The position numbers were made by a program, and so were the translations under genes. The notes under the pieces are model-generated. The model saw only the letters and a program-made list of their open reading frames with translations. It was not told the origin of the DNA and ran no database searches. Shown in pieces: positions 24,529 to 35,441 of a stretch of DNA of 64,000 nt. The stretch is from Rheum nobile. Taxonomy: Eukaryota > Streptophyta > Magnoliopsida > Caryophyllales > Polygonaceae. The DNA is taken from contig WOAB01000018.1 of the NCBI GenBank assembly GCA_027886185.1, positions 1,302,001-1,366,000 of the forward strand, in the 5' to 3' direction. Positions within the stretch are counted from its first letter, which is position 1. Each line of letters opens with the position of its first letter.

Positions 24529-25908
24529 CCCTGCATTCGGTGAAACAGTGCTTCACTAGCGCCTCTCGATCTCCTTCCTCTCGATAACCCTAGCGATAGA
24601 ACACCACCAGCGCCTCTCAAATCGATCCTCTTCTTCCTCTCGATAACCCTCTTCTTCCAATCTCCGACCAAATCGATCCTCTTTCTCTTCGATTCTCCGA
24701 CGACACCGCTGAGCTGCGATTCCTGGGGGCGACGCCAACCTGCAATTCCCGGTGGCCACGGCAGCGTGCCCTAACTAGTGAGTATTGTCTTGAAACTTCG
24801 CCTCCCTCTCTTGTAGTTAGATGTATTGAAACTAGTAATTTTGTTCGGTTTGTTGTGAAGGCTACATTTTGTTTGGTTCCTAAAACTAGTAATTTTGATC
24901 TAGATCGATTCATATATTTTTGGGGTCAAAACTCGATCGATTTATATAAACATTCCGACTGATGTGTTTTGGTTAGCCTGGCTGATCAAAGAGATGGCTC
25001 TCTGAAGACAACCACAAAGATTCCTGTTGGTTAGCCTGGCTGAAAAGCCAAACAAGGACTCGGGTAATGTTGTTGAAGAGTGCACGCAACAAATCTTAGG
25101 CTAAGTTAAGGCTAGAAAAAAAATTGTTTCTATGACTGAAGATATATAAGGTCACAAGCTTTCTCAGAACAGTTTGTGAGAAGTTACTTAATTTACTAAT
25201 AAACATAAATGTTTCTTTAGTCACCACTACTCAGGCTTCAAGTGGTTTTGGTGGAACAATTATTATCATTATCATTGTTTTGCTGTGCTTTTTCATTTTT
25301 TTCATTCAACTTTGTATATAATGTTAAGGAGAAGATGTAGGAATACTGCCACTGTCACATCATTTGTGTTGAACCATCTTAAAGTCTTTCTAGTTGTTAG
25401 ATAAAATAGCAGGAAGAGATGACCAAGTGTACATTCAAAATTGCATTTTAACATTAGGGAAACATCAGGAAGAATTAAGGCTTGGCTGTCTTTTGTTATA
25501 GGTTATAGCTTGTGAGAAGGTTTAAATGAAGATTTTAAGGATTTCTAGTGTTTGATCCAAGATCACTAGCTTGTAAGGTGGTGCTTTATTGTTTCCAAAT
25601 CAATCCAAAATTACCTCTGAATGTTCTCAAGCTATATGCATCACAAACAGAATTATATAATTCGAAAGATCATAGTTAGAATAGCTAGATATGGCCCTGT
25701 TGAGAACAAGTCTACATCCATTACTTAGGAGTAGAGCGACCCTGCCTTCAACTTGAGAGGAAGAGATGTTTTTCCTTCCCTGAATGTACACTTGGTCATA
25801 CTAAGGAGGAGATTCATCCAGATACCTCCTCAAATTCCTCCTTCTCTAGGCAAATTTAATCTAACTAGAGGAAGCATTAATGATCAAAACATCATGTACT
25901 CCAAAACT
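24529..25908 (+). repeat. Left arm of 1.38-kb inverted duplication
   Basis: Begins CCCTGCATTCGG and runs to CTCCAAAACT. It is repeated in inverted orientation at 30011-31386, with three mismatches in an 85-bp stretch checked by eye. It contains the untranslated first exon and most of the first intron of the WD40 gene. Confidence 0.93.
24530..24777 (+). other. Untranslated first exon of the WD40 gene (inferred)
   Basis: A CT-rich leader ends in a good donor at 24778 (CTAACTA|GTGAGTATT). The matching acceptor TTGTGCAG ends at 26185, five bases before the ATG. A ~1.4-kb intron in the 5' UTR is common in plant housekeeping genes. The transcription start is inferred; the Helitron end lies only about 50 bp upstream. 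Confidence 0.55.
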
Positions 25909-26190
25909 AACTGCCAAGAGGAAAAATGAGCACTATCCTTTGATCTCTTCTCATCTGATTTATCAAATTCTACCATTCAGTGTGTTCCAAAAAGTGTCTT
26001 TATTCATGCATGAGTAAGTCATGGTTCCTAGCTGCCAAGAGGCAAGAAGTATTAATTTTCTAGTGTTTGCTACACCTGAAAAATAGTATGTGATAAAAAT
26101 AAATGTAAATTTTTTATTTTTTTGAATTTTTGTTTTAGTTGATTTATTTCAACTAGTCATTGACTGATTATTGATGTTTGTGCAGATACC

Positions 26191-27231
26191 ATGATGCTAG
26201 CCACTACTAATGATGGTGAAAATCCATTGTCTGTGCCTGGTCCTCATCCAATGGAATGGTCCACTGTTCCATATACAGCTTCCCAAGCACCTGGGCCAAA
26301 TGGAAGAGCCCGGACATCGAGTTTGGAATCACCAATTATGTTATTGACTGGCCACCAAAGTGCAATCTACACATTGAAGTTTAATCCAGCAGGGACTGTT
26401 ATTGCATCTGGGTCACATGACAAAGAAATCTTCTTGTGGCACGTCCATGGTGAGTGCAAAAACTTTATGGTTCTGAAGGGCCACAAGAATGCAGTTCTCG
26501 ACCTCCAATGGACCACTGATGGAAGACAGATCATCTCAGCGAGTCCTGACAAGACGCTCAGAGCATGGGATGTTGAGACAGGAAAGCAAATAAAAAAGAT
26601 GGCTGAACACCAATCCTTTGTGAACTCATGCTGTCCTGCTCGAAGGGGTCCACCACTTGTTGTGAGTGGATCAGATGACGGTACAGCTAAACTATGGGAT
26701 ATGCGTCAAAGAGGCGCCATCCAAACATTCCCTGACAAATACCAAATAACAGCAGTCAGCTTCTCGGATGCATCTGATAAGATTTACACTGGTGGTATAG
26801 ACAACGACGTGAAGGTATGGGACATTCGTAGAAACGAAGTCACCATGACACTTGAGGGTCACCAAGATATGATAACGGGCATGTCGTTGAGCCCCGACGG
26901 GTCTTATCTTCTGACTAATGGCATGGATTGCAAGCTTTGCATCTGGGACATGCGACCATACGCTCCTCAAAACCGCTGTGTTAAAGTGATGGAGGGGCAC
27001 CAGCACAACTTTGAGCAGAATCTACTGAAATGTGGCTGGTCACCTGATGGAAGCAAGGTGACAGCTGGCAGTGCTGATAGGATGGTTTACATATGGGACA
27101 CGACTTCCCGTCGTATCCTGTACAAGCTGCCAGGTCACACTGGATCGGTTAACCAATGTGTGTTCCATCCAACTGAACCCATTATTGGCTCCTGCGGTAG
27201 CGACAAGAAGATTTTCCTGGGCGAGCTGTAA
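26191..27231 (+). CDS. SNRNP40: WD40 protein of the U5 snRNP (40 kDa, Prp8-binding)
   Basis: A single uninterrupted 346-residue coding exon. After a Pro/Ser-rich N-terminus, seven WD40 repeats begin at residue 54: GHQSAIYTLKFNPAG, GHKNAVLDLQW, EHQSFVNSC, the degenerate PDKYQITAVSF blade, GHQDMITGMSLSPDG, GHQHNFEQN and GHTGSVNQCVFHPTE, with typical IFLWHV, LRAWDV, KLWDM, KVWDI and YIWDT endings. Length and sequence match the eukaryotic U5 snRNP 40-kDa protein, which binds Prp8 in the spliceosome in the nucleus. The ATG is the first after the 5'-UTR acceptor at 26185. No stops, frameshifts or missing blades, so it looks functional. It is convergent with the F-box gene downstream. The symbol is by orthology to the human gene. 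Confidence 0.93.
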   Translation: MMLATTNDGENPLSVPGPHPMEWSTVPYTASQAPGPNGRARTSSLESPIMLLTGHQSAIYTLKFNPAGTVIASGSHDKEIFLWHVHGECKNFMVLKGHKNAVLDLQWTTDGRQIISASPDKTLRAWDVETGKQIKKMAEHQSFVNSCCPARRGPPLVVSGSDDGTAKLWDMRQRGAIQTFPDKYQITAVSFSDASDKIYTGGIDNDVKVWDIRRNEVTMTLEGHQDMITGMSLSPDGSYLLTNGMDCKLCIWDMRPYAPQNRCVKVMEGHQHNFEQNLLKCGWSPDGSKVTAGSADRMVYIWDTTSRRILYKLPGHTGSVNQCVFHPTEPIIGSCGSDKKIFLGEL

Positions 27232-28348
27232 ACTTTAGTCATTTCATAGAACTGGCTCTGGCTTGGTTTGACAAACTTGAGTTTCCACCTCCAGACTTTC
27301 TAAAATGTTGCTTTGGACCTGTGGTAACCTTCTATCAAATCCTTCAATTTTCAGTGTAGCGGTTTTTGTTTGTTTTTGCTTTAGACATGTTCAAGAAGTT
27401 AGATATGACATTAGATATGACATTGGATGTCTGAATTACTTCTGAGAATGAAGGCCGTGTATGTCTGAAGAGACGTGTATGAATTCTCAGTGATATGTTA
27501 CTGCTGAAACTTGAGCATTATGTGTTATTTAGGATATTCTGCTCTGATATTGTTGCTTATGAATGCGTTGGCTATTAATGGAAGTTTCAAGGGTTACTGA
27601 ATTCTTGGCGGTAGAGATTAGGCTTGCAAGAATCAAATGAATTGGGCAAGAGATTGAACTTGCATATTGTTGCTCTAGACTATGTTGTAGATTTGGGCTG
27701 CACAAGGTTGAGAGAGGTTGGGAAAGTAATTCCCACACTGACAATTCGAAAGGAGAAAATAACGCAATTTGTTTATAGAAAGCAATGGAAACATGTCTAA
27801 ACATTCTTTGTTTCCACTCTCTTTCAACCAAACAAAGGATAATGAAAAACCGTTTCCGAACTACCCTTCTATTTTCTTGAACCAAACGGAAATTGCATTT
27901 TTCTCATGCAAATAAAAGAAACGCAAGGAATGGATAAAGATATTTTCCCCATCCGCCAGCCTGTAATATTACAGGATAAAGATACAATACATATCTTCTG
28001 ATCAATAGAAAGAAAGACTAACATATTTTAAATCCGAGGTTAACATAATTATACTGATTATCTAGTACAGAGGGCATGTGTTCAATACCATGGACAAGTG
28101 ACTGACACTTTGTTTATTTTCATGAGATAGGTACATAAATATTACAATATTGGTATTCTGCTTCCTTTCTGAGCTTGTCCGAATGCTGCTTAGTCCTACA
28201 TCGTTCCTCAAGATATTTAGACAAAATGTAGTGAGCATCAAAGAGACAACTTGTAGAAGTTGAAAATTTGCAATTTAGCCAGTCAAAGGTAAAAAGAAGA
28301 TACCAACTTACATTCTTTGGGTGATGCTTTTGAGCAAGCTGTTTATTT
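27232..28348. other. Convergent intergenic region and 3' UTRs
   Basis: 3' ends of the WD40 gene (+) and the F-box gene (-). A possible F-box 3'-UTR intron is suggested near 28120-28310. No other gene is supported. Confidence 0.45.
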
Positions 28349-29855
28349 TCAAGATTGACATTGTACAATCTCACATTCGCTTGATCTGCTAGAAAGCTCC
28401 CGAAACAATTCTACAACATCAGTATATCCTCCCGAGCATGGATATGGGACCATAGAAAATTTTAGCTTCTTCAAACCAACTGTATGCCGCAGGAGATACT
28501 CAACCATTTTCATATCTCCTTCATCCCGAGTTAAGTGATGAACTGAGATTTCTTGCAAGGTAAATGATAAACACTTGGGCACTGAAGCAACTGGACACCA
28601 GTCAGTCCGGGCATGGTAGGAATACTGGAAAATTGGAAGATTTTAGGGAACGGTAGGTATAGAGCACTATGAAACCCTTAAAATATATAAAACAACATGA
28701 CTCACATTGTATATGACCAAGGATATGAGATTAGGGGCACAATCGAGCATCGGTAGGACTACAGACCAAATGCCCACAGTCAATTCTAAGTAGACCAAGT
28801 TGTGAAACACAGGTAACTCAATGTTGCGAAATGCTGGCAGCCTACTAATCAGGAGATCTTGAAGAACCTGCGACGGGATGGATCAAACTATGTTAGCGGC
28901 CAATCACAAAAGGAAAGGAGGTTTTAAGCTGATTTGTTGCTACAACAAAGCAAAGCATACTCACCTCTATGGTTACTCTTCCTAACTTGAGAAATTTTAA
29001 GCTGCAAATTCCCTTGAGAAGCTCAGCCAACTTTTCTCTATGATTAACCCCTCGGTCATGGACAGTAAGCACTGCTTTATCAAGGGAGATATTGGAGAAG
29101 TCATATCGGTCAGCAAGATCTGAGAGGTAAAGGGTTTCTAGATTTGGTGCTTCGACAACAAGAACAGGATTCGCGTTCCCTTTTAAGGTGTTTTTTATTT
29201 CCAATGTCCTCAGAGATGAGCAAGTGATGCATAGCGTGGATATTCCCATGCAATTATCAATAGCAAGTTCTTTAAGAGCAGGGGATCCTGACACGAGATT
29301 CTTCAGAGACTTTTCATTCTTGAAGCGCGCATGAATAAGATGGAGGTACTTGAGGCTTGGCCAATGCAATGAATCAGGCACGTCTAGTGAAAAGCATGTT
29401 AACTTGAGCACAACAAGTTTCTCCATGCTGAAAAATGTTGTAGGAAGCTTCACTGACGGACAGTGGCATGTGAGGTCAATCTCCCGAATATCCCGCCTCA
29501 CTATATCACGAAGCCAGGAACTTGCATTCCGCGGACGAAGATCGTTGTACAAATGAAGACTTAAAGTCTTGATAGATGACATGTCATTGCTAGACAGGAC
29601 CTTATTGACAAAGCTCTCAAACAGTGTTTCTCGTGGCCCCAGAAAACAGCAGGATCCAAGGTGTGGCATTTCGGTGAAGTCTAGCTTGGGAACTTTGGTC
29701 CACACGGTCTTCCATCTCTTGGATAATATGCTCGTTGCTACAGCAGATTTTGTTGGAATAAACGACAGAATGTAGCAGAGAAGGGGGTCCGGTAGATTAC
29801 TGATGTAGTCAGAAATCCCAGGATTCTGGACACTATTACATGCATGGGATTCCAT
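28349..29855 (-). CDS. F-box/FBD/LRR-repeat protein
   Basis: Three coding exons join cleanly in phase 0: 28965-29855, 28706-28867 and 28349-28624, giving 442 residues. Residues about 16-55 are an F-box (ISNLPDPLLCYILSFIPTKS, SKRWKTVW). Leucine-rich repeats follow (LVVLKLTCFSLDVP, SLKYLHLIHARFKN, NLETLYLSD). The C-terminus is an FBD domain (CPVASVPKCLSFTLQEISVH ... KKLKFSM). F-box proteins of this plant family are substrate receptors of SCF ubiquitin ligases, binding SKP1 via the F-box; the substrate is unknown. No stops or frameshifts. A 5'-UTR intron is inferred: acceptor at about 29893, donor GTATGT at 31623. The inverted arm 30011-31386 lies within it. Confidence 0.88.
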
Positions 29856-30010
29856 TGATGCCTAGATTCCATTACCGAACATTTGCAAGAACCTACACAA
29901 CGCAAGTGAAACAAGGATTTAGTAAACATAATGTACTGCCAAACTGCAGGTATAAGGGTAAACAACCACGGTGTCTCTGGAAAGGTTCATCATTTATAAA
30001 CAAAGCCTTC

Positions 30011-31386
30011 AGTTTTGGAGTACATGATGTTTTGATCATTAATGCTTCCTCTAGTTAGATTAAATTTGCCTAGAGAAGGAGGAATTTGAGAAGGTATCTG
30101 GATGAATCTCCTCCTTAGTATGACCAAGTATACATTCAGGGAAGGAAAAACATCTCTTCCTCTCAAGTTGAAGGCAGGGTCGCTCTACTCCTAAGTAATG
30201 GATGTAGACTTGTTCTCAACAGGGCCATATCTAGCTATTCTAACTATGATCTTTCGAATTATATAATTCTGTTTGTGATGCATATAGCTTGAGAACATTC
30301 AGAGATAATTTTGGATTGATTTGGAAACAATAAAGCACCACCTTACAAGCTAGTGATCTTGGATCAAACACTAGAAATCCTTAAAATCTTCATTTAAACC
30401 TTCTCACAAGCTATAACCTATAACAAAAGACAGCCAAACCTTAATTCTTCCTGATGTTTCCCTAATGCTAATGCAATTTTGAATGTACACTTGGTCATCT
30501 CTTCCTGCTATTTTATCTAACAACTAGAAAAACTTTAAGATGGTTCAACACAAATGATGTGACAGTGGCAGTATTCCTACATCTTCTCCTTAACATTGAA
30601 TACAAAGTTGAATGAAACAAATGAAAAAGCACAGCAAAACAATGATAATGATAATAATTGTTCCACCAAAACCACTTGAAGCCTGAGTAGTGGTGACTGA
30701 AGAAACATTTATGTTTATTAGTAAATTAAGTAACTTCTCACAAACTGTTCTGAGAAAGCTTGTGACCTTATATATCTTCAGTCATAGAAACAATTTTTTT
30801 CTAGCCTTAACTTAGCCTAAGATTTGTTGCGTGCACTCTTCAACAACATTACCCGAGTCCTTGTTTGGCTTTTCAGCCAGGCTAACCAACAGGAATCTTT
30901 GTGGTTGTCTTCAGAGAGCCATCTCTTTGATCAGCCAGGCTGACCAAAACACATCAGTCGGAATGTTTATATAAATCGATCGAGTTTTGACCCCAAAAAT
31001 ATATGAATCGATCTAGATCAAAATTACTAGTTTTAGGACCAAACAAAATGTAGCCTTCACAACAAACCGAACAAAATTACTAGTTTCAATACATCTAACT
31101 ACAAGAGAGGGAGGCGAAGTTTCAAGACAATACTCACTAGTTAGGGCACGCTTCCGTGACCACCGGGAATTGCAGGTTGGCGTCGCCCACAGGAATCGCA
31201 GCTCAGCGGTGTCGTCGGAGAATCGAAGAGAAAGAGGATCGATTTGGTCGGAGATTGGAAGAAGAGGGTTATCGAGAGGAAGAAGAGGATCGATTTGAGA
31301 GGCGCTGGTGGTGTTCTATCGCTAGGGTTATCGAGAGGAAGGAGATCGAGAAGCGCTAGTGAAGCACTGTTTCACCGAATGCAGGG
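30011..31386 (-). repeat. Right arm of 1.38-kb inverted duplication
   Basis: Inverted copy of 24529-25908, including the WD40 leader exon with its donor (minus strand CTAACTA|GTGAGTATT at about 31138). It lies inside the inferred leader intron of the F-box gene and could offer an alternative first exon for it. Confidence 0.93.
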
Positions 31387-31623
31387 ATCTCACTTTAATC
31401 AATTTACTACCCTCTCTTCCCTCTCTCACGTAAATTGTTCCAACATCAAGCAATAAGCAACGCCATTGAAAAATCTGACAGCAAAAAAACCCTAAGCGCA
31501 AATTAGATCCTTGTTGAAATTAAAGTTCATCTTTGCAAGCATAAAACAGTGAGTTTAACACTTCGAATGTGAAAATTCCGATGATTACATATAGAATAGA
31601 GAGAAGAAAGCTGATTCACATAC

Positions 31624-31740
31624 CCGGACACCGGGATAATCCGTCGAGTAAGCTATAGATTGAGGGTTTGGGAGGAGAAAGTTTGGTTTAAGACGAGGAG
31701 CGAGATACCGGAAGCGAAGAGCTCCAGAAGCGTAGGGTAT
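31624..31740 (-). other. Inferred untranslated first exon of the F-box gene
   Basis: On the minus strand a leader-like sequence (CTTCTGGAGCTCTTCGC...) ends with CCGG|GTATGTGAATC, a good donor. The acceptor at 29893 (GTTGTGTAG) leads into the F-box start exon. Without the inverted arm this intron would be only about 355 nt. Confidence 0.4.
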
Positions 31741-32905
31741 TACTTGTCTACAAATTTGGATTTTTCTTTTTCCTTTTTTAGTTAAAGTAGTGTAATCTCG
31801 TATATTATACGGATTGAGTACTGTTTTATGGGTGTATATAAAAAAAATAGTGTCTTAGTACAACAATAGTATGGACATAAGAGTGTGAATTTTTACATAT
31901 TACCCATTATATAAAAAATGTGAATTTATTATAGCCGTTAAATAAAATAGATGAGTGGCTAAAATTAAAACAAAAATATATTAAGATATTAATTCATGGA
32001 GATACGTGCTATTTTTTTTAGTGACACCATCCTATAATTAATTACAAAATATCTTACCCTTCCATAAAACATAAAATAATCACACCTCTATTCTGATTTT
32101 CAAAGACATGTTTCTCTTATAACCTACCTTTCAAATCGCCTGAAATCTTCATCCATCTCCACTCTCCCATTCTTCCTTTAAAAATTGCTTGAAGATTCAA
32201 CGAGTTGAAGAAAATGGAGAAGTGAAATGGTGAGAAAATAAAACACTTCGAAAGGGGAAGCAAAACAAGGTAAATTTTTACTTCACTCCCAAATTTTAGT
32301 ATATGTTCGTATGCTAATGCGATTTAAGGTGCATGTGTTCAGATTTAGGGTTCATGTGTTCAGATTTGGAATTCTTGTGTTCAAATTTAGGATTCATGTG
32401 TCATGATGCTTAAATTTATGTGAATCAAGATTTCTAGGATTCATATGTTGAAACACATTCAATGAGTCGAATAAACAATGAAATTTTGTGTTTGCCTCTT
32501 GGAATTATGGTACTCCAAAATTTTATGTTTGTCTCTTCTGTAGATTTGGTCTTAGAAAGTTAGTGCATAGTTAAGTGCATTAAAGTGCATGTCTTCTTTG
32601 TAAAAGTGCATTATTAGTTACTTTTAGTGCATACTGTCGCCGTTGAAATTGCATAAGTATGGTAATTTATAAAGTCCATATCACGTTGGTAAAAGTGCAC
32701 AAATAAGTGTCTAATAGTGCATATTTTATTAGAAAAAGTGCATCATTAAATGTATAAAAGTATAACACCAAATGTACAAAAGTGCATGTCTTGTTAGTAA
32801 AAGGTCATAACTAAGTACTTTTTGTGCATGTCTTTGTCATTTAAAGTGCATAAGTGAGTTAAATAGGAAATTGTATGTCTTGTTAGAAAAATTGCATAAC
32901 TAAGT
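31741..32905. repeat. AT-rich region with dispersed AAAGTGCAT repeats
   Basis: No gene. From about 32320 to 32900 short related units recur: TTCATGTGTTCAGATTT at 32340-32400, and AAGTGCAT or TAGTGCAT at irregular 20-50-bp spacing from 32575. It looks like a decayed tandem array. The TRIM at 32906 inserted at its right edge. Confidence 0.6.
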
Positions 32906-33215
32906 TGTAAGGCCCGAGGCCTTAGAAGCGTCATCCCATGCCAACTTGGGGACTTCCCAGGAGATCACCCATCGTGGTACAACACACTTAACTTCAATTT
33001 TTTTTGTCCTCACTTGAACCGTGAAAATGAAGAGCTCTTGTTGACATGGGTAGTACTTTAATCCTTATAAAAGATTATAAATCCGAGGTGTTATACAATC
33101 ACCCCACTTAAACCTTTGACGACCTCATCAAGGCCCAAAGATCGCCCTCTAGGTCGAGCGACCGTCCACCGGACCAAGCCCACTCGTAACCTGGAGTCAT
33201 CTCTGATACCATAAT
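32906..33215 (-). mobile_element. Cassandra-type TRIM (5S rRNA-derived LTR)
   Basis: The left LTR (32906-33097, TGTAAGGCCCGAGG to GTTATACA) contains, on the minus strand, GAAGTTAAGTGTG and GATGGGTGATCTCCTGGGAA, matching the internal promoter part of plant 5S rRNA with about 15 nt missing between. A G-rich polypurine tract (AAGTGGGGTGAT, minus strand) abuts it. A ~105-bp interior ends in TGGTATCAGAG (minus strand, 33201-33211), the Met-tRNA primer site. This is the known plan of Cassandra TRIMs, which have no coding capacity. The expected second LTR does not match; see 33216. Confidence 0.75.
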
Positions 33216-33440
33216 TGTAACACCCCCGATTTATGTCGGTAGTGTCACACGCCAGTGACCTCAGACTTTAATGTCCAAAGTCATCCTATGCTTAATCCGA
33301 ACAATTTATGCGTAAAATAAATATTCAACAATAAAAGAGTAGCGAAAGATTTTTGAAATAAATATTCAATCTTTATGAATATTGCCCTCGTAAATTGAAG
33401 AGTGTGTCCTCTGCAATTCCTACCTAACCCGGAAAGTGAA
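33216..33440 (-). mobile_element. LTR end of a family-B-like element next to the TRIM primer site
   Basis: Starts TGTAACACCCCCGATTTATG right after the primer-site spacer. The start and the following CGCCAGTGACCTCAG resemble the 3' end of family-B LTRs (compare 62037, TGTAACACCCCC ... CGCTAGTGACCCAAG), not the 5S-bearing LTR on the left. The right border is unclear. Confidence 0.45.
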
Positions 33441-33815
33441 TCCTGACTTTGACTCTAGGAAACCTACTAGCCTCCTTCTGGGACGTTTCCTATTGGGAAT
33501 AGTGTGTTGGATCTCGCCGAAAAGCAAAAGCCACGATGGGACCTGGGCTAAGACGATGGCTTCTCTGGATACCACTGTTGCGAGTCTGGGGTTTCAGCAC
33601 ATGTTGTACTTGCTTCGCCACTCCAAGCATGGACTACTGTGTGCAGAGGGATGGGCGAGAAGGAGTGGATCTTCGACACTTTGGGGAGCTTGGGCAGATT
33701 ACCACGCCACCAATCCAAAGTGCTATCTCTCCTTTTCTCCTTCCTGTGATTGCTTGCTTATTTGCTCGTCTCCCTTTATAAATGCTATCTTTGAATGGTT
33801 AATTTTCATATTCCA

Positions 33816-33833
33816 CCCCCCCCCCCCCCCCCC
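33816..33833. repeat. Poly(C) run of 18
   Basis: Uninterrupted C18 followed by AAAAATTAG, just upstream of the LINE ORF1 start. It is prone to polymerase slippage and to assembly or read errors. Confidence 0.9.
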
Positions 33834-33906
33834 AAAAATTAGTTAACTTTCTCTGTGATTGTTTTCTAAATCTGTGATCCTCCTTGCTCTTCCCGTATCC
33901 AATTCA

Positions 33907-35441
33907 ATGGGTAAGGGGAAGAAAACCTTGAAAGATGTTTTGTGTTCGTTACCTGGAAACCCTAGCTCATCCAGGCCGCAAAATCTATTCTTGAACAAAC
34001 TGTGGTGGATTCCATTGAGGTAACCCCTCATCCAGTGGCTACCCCAACCACACACAAAAAATCTGAGACTCACGGTCTCCCCTCTTATGAAAAAAACGAG
34101 ATTGACATGGTCCTTTATCTCTCCAAACTCTCTGGGGTTCGAAAGAACATTTCAAGCTTAAAGAAACTTCTCTTCTGGGGTATATTATTGGGGAACCAGT
34201 TGATTTTTCTAAAATGAGATCTAAACTCAAAAACGACTAGAGGTTTGTCAAGGGATCCTTTGAAATCCTAGAAAAGCCCAATTTGTGGTTTGAAATTCAT
34301 TTTGCTAACCCGATAGACTAGAAAAAAGCCTGGGAAGGGCGCCCTTACCATGTGTTTGGGAAATTAATGCTTCTTAAGCCTTGGTGTGCCAATTTCAACC
34401 CCTTCACTGAATCTATCTCCATTGTGGACATGTGGATTAGAATTCCCAATCTGCCAGTGGAGTACATTAGCTTTGATGTTATTAACACGATTCTTAAAAT
34501 GAACAAAATGGGCACTCTTATAAAATTTGACCCTTTCACAGAAAAAAACAGAGGGTTAACTATGCTAGAGTATGTGTTAATGTGGATGTTGAGAGTATCA
34601 ATACAAAAAAGATGGTGATTCCTGATGAGGAAGGGACATCAAAAGTTTACAATGTGTGGTTTGAGGAAAGCCCAGTGGGTTGTGGTAACTGTGGGCTTGT
34701 GAGCATAGCTTTGACAAGTGTCCATTGAGGAATGCTAGGCCTCAGTCACTGCAGCTGAATTTCCAAAGGTTACATGTAAGCACTCATGCAGAAAAGGTTG
34801 TTTCCTCTGCTGGTGAAGAGGATAATCAATGGCAAGAGGTCACTAGGAAAAAGAAAGGGACTTCCCCGAATGGTGCCAAGTCTGTCATGCAGAATACAGA
34901 ACCCATTAGGGCTGAAAAAGAGGTTCCTCTGACAGGGGGTGAGCAGGCCTTTGAGGTTTCCGCTCCTCCTGTTAGGGTGACTGAGATGGTGGAGGAAACT
35001 CATGTGAATAATACAACCCCTCCCTCCTCTGTCTTGGACACCACTGATGCACAAGGTGGGAAAGATAATGAGCTTCCTCCAAGTCTCACTCCCCCCTTCA
35101 CACTCCCACACCCTAATGATGATCTGCCCGGGGTGTGCCTGGGGGCACCTCATGCTTCAGCTCCAGTGCTAGACATGGCTGAGAGTGAGTTGCAGGATTT
35201 CTTGGAACAAGATGACCTCTTAGATGAGTTTGTGGAATGTGCTGAAGGGCCTAACAAGGAGATTGAAGAGACTGTCCTAGAAGGGGCAGTTTCAAATGGC
35301 AATAACATGCCTCCTAGTGAAGGTGTTGTGTCATCTTTGCCAAAATCCTCCAACTCTGAGCCTGGGAAGCGCAAAGAGCTGATGCAAGAGGAAGACACTG
35401 CCACCTCGGGGCTGAAGGATCCCAAAAAAATGAAAAAATAA
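33907..35441 (+). pseudogene. LINE ORF1-like protein (DUF4283 plus zinc knuckle), degenerate
   Basis: Starts MGKGKKTLKDVL. The middle matches the DUF4283 domain of plant LINE ORF1 proteins (WFEIHFANPID, KPWCANFNPF, WIRIPNLPVEY). It is followed by a zinc knuckle that reads CGNCGL|EHSFDKC across a one-base frameshift at about 34700, then a long Ser/Pro/Glu-rich tail ending in a Lys-rich stop at 35441. Several frameshifts and stops (for example near 34220 and 34320) inactivate it. In plant L1-type LINEs this protein binds the element RNA. Whether it belongs to the same element as the ORF2 at 36909 is uncertain, since 1.5 kb of unexplained sequence separates them. Confidence 0.7.

Noticed and set aside
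33436..33846. 136-codon frame ending in polyproline
   Set aside because: The polyproline comes from the C18 run; the rest has no recognisable domain and overlaps probable LINE 5' UTR.
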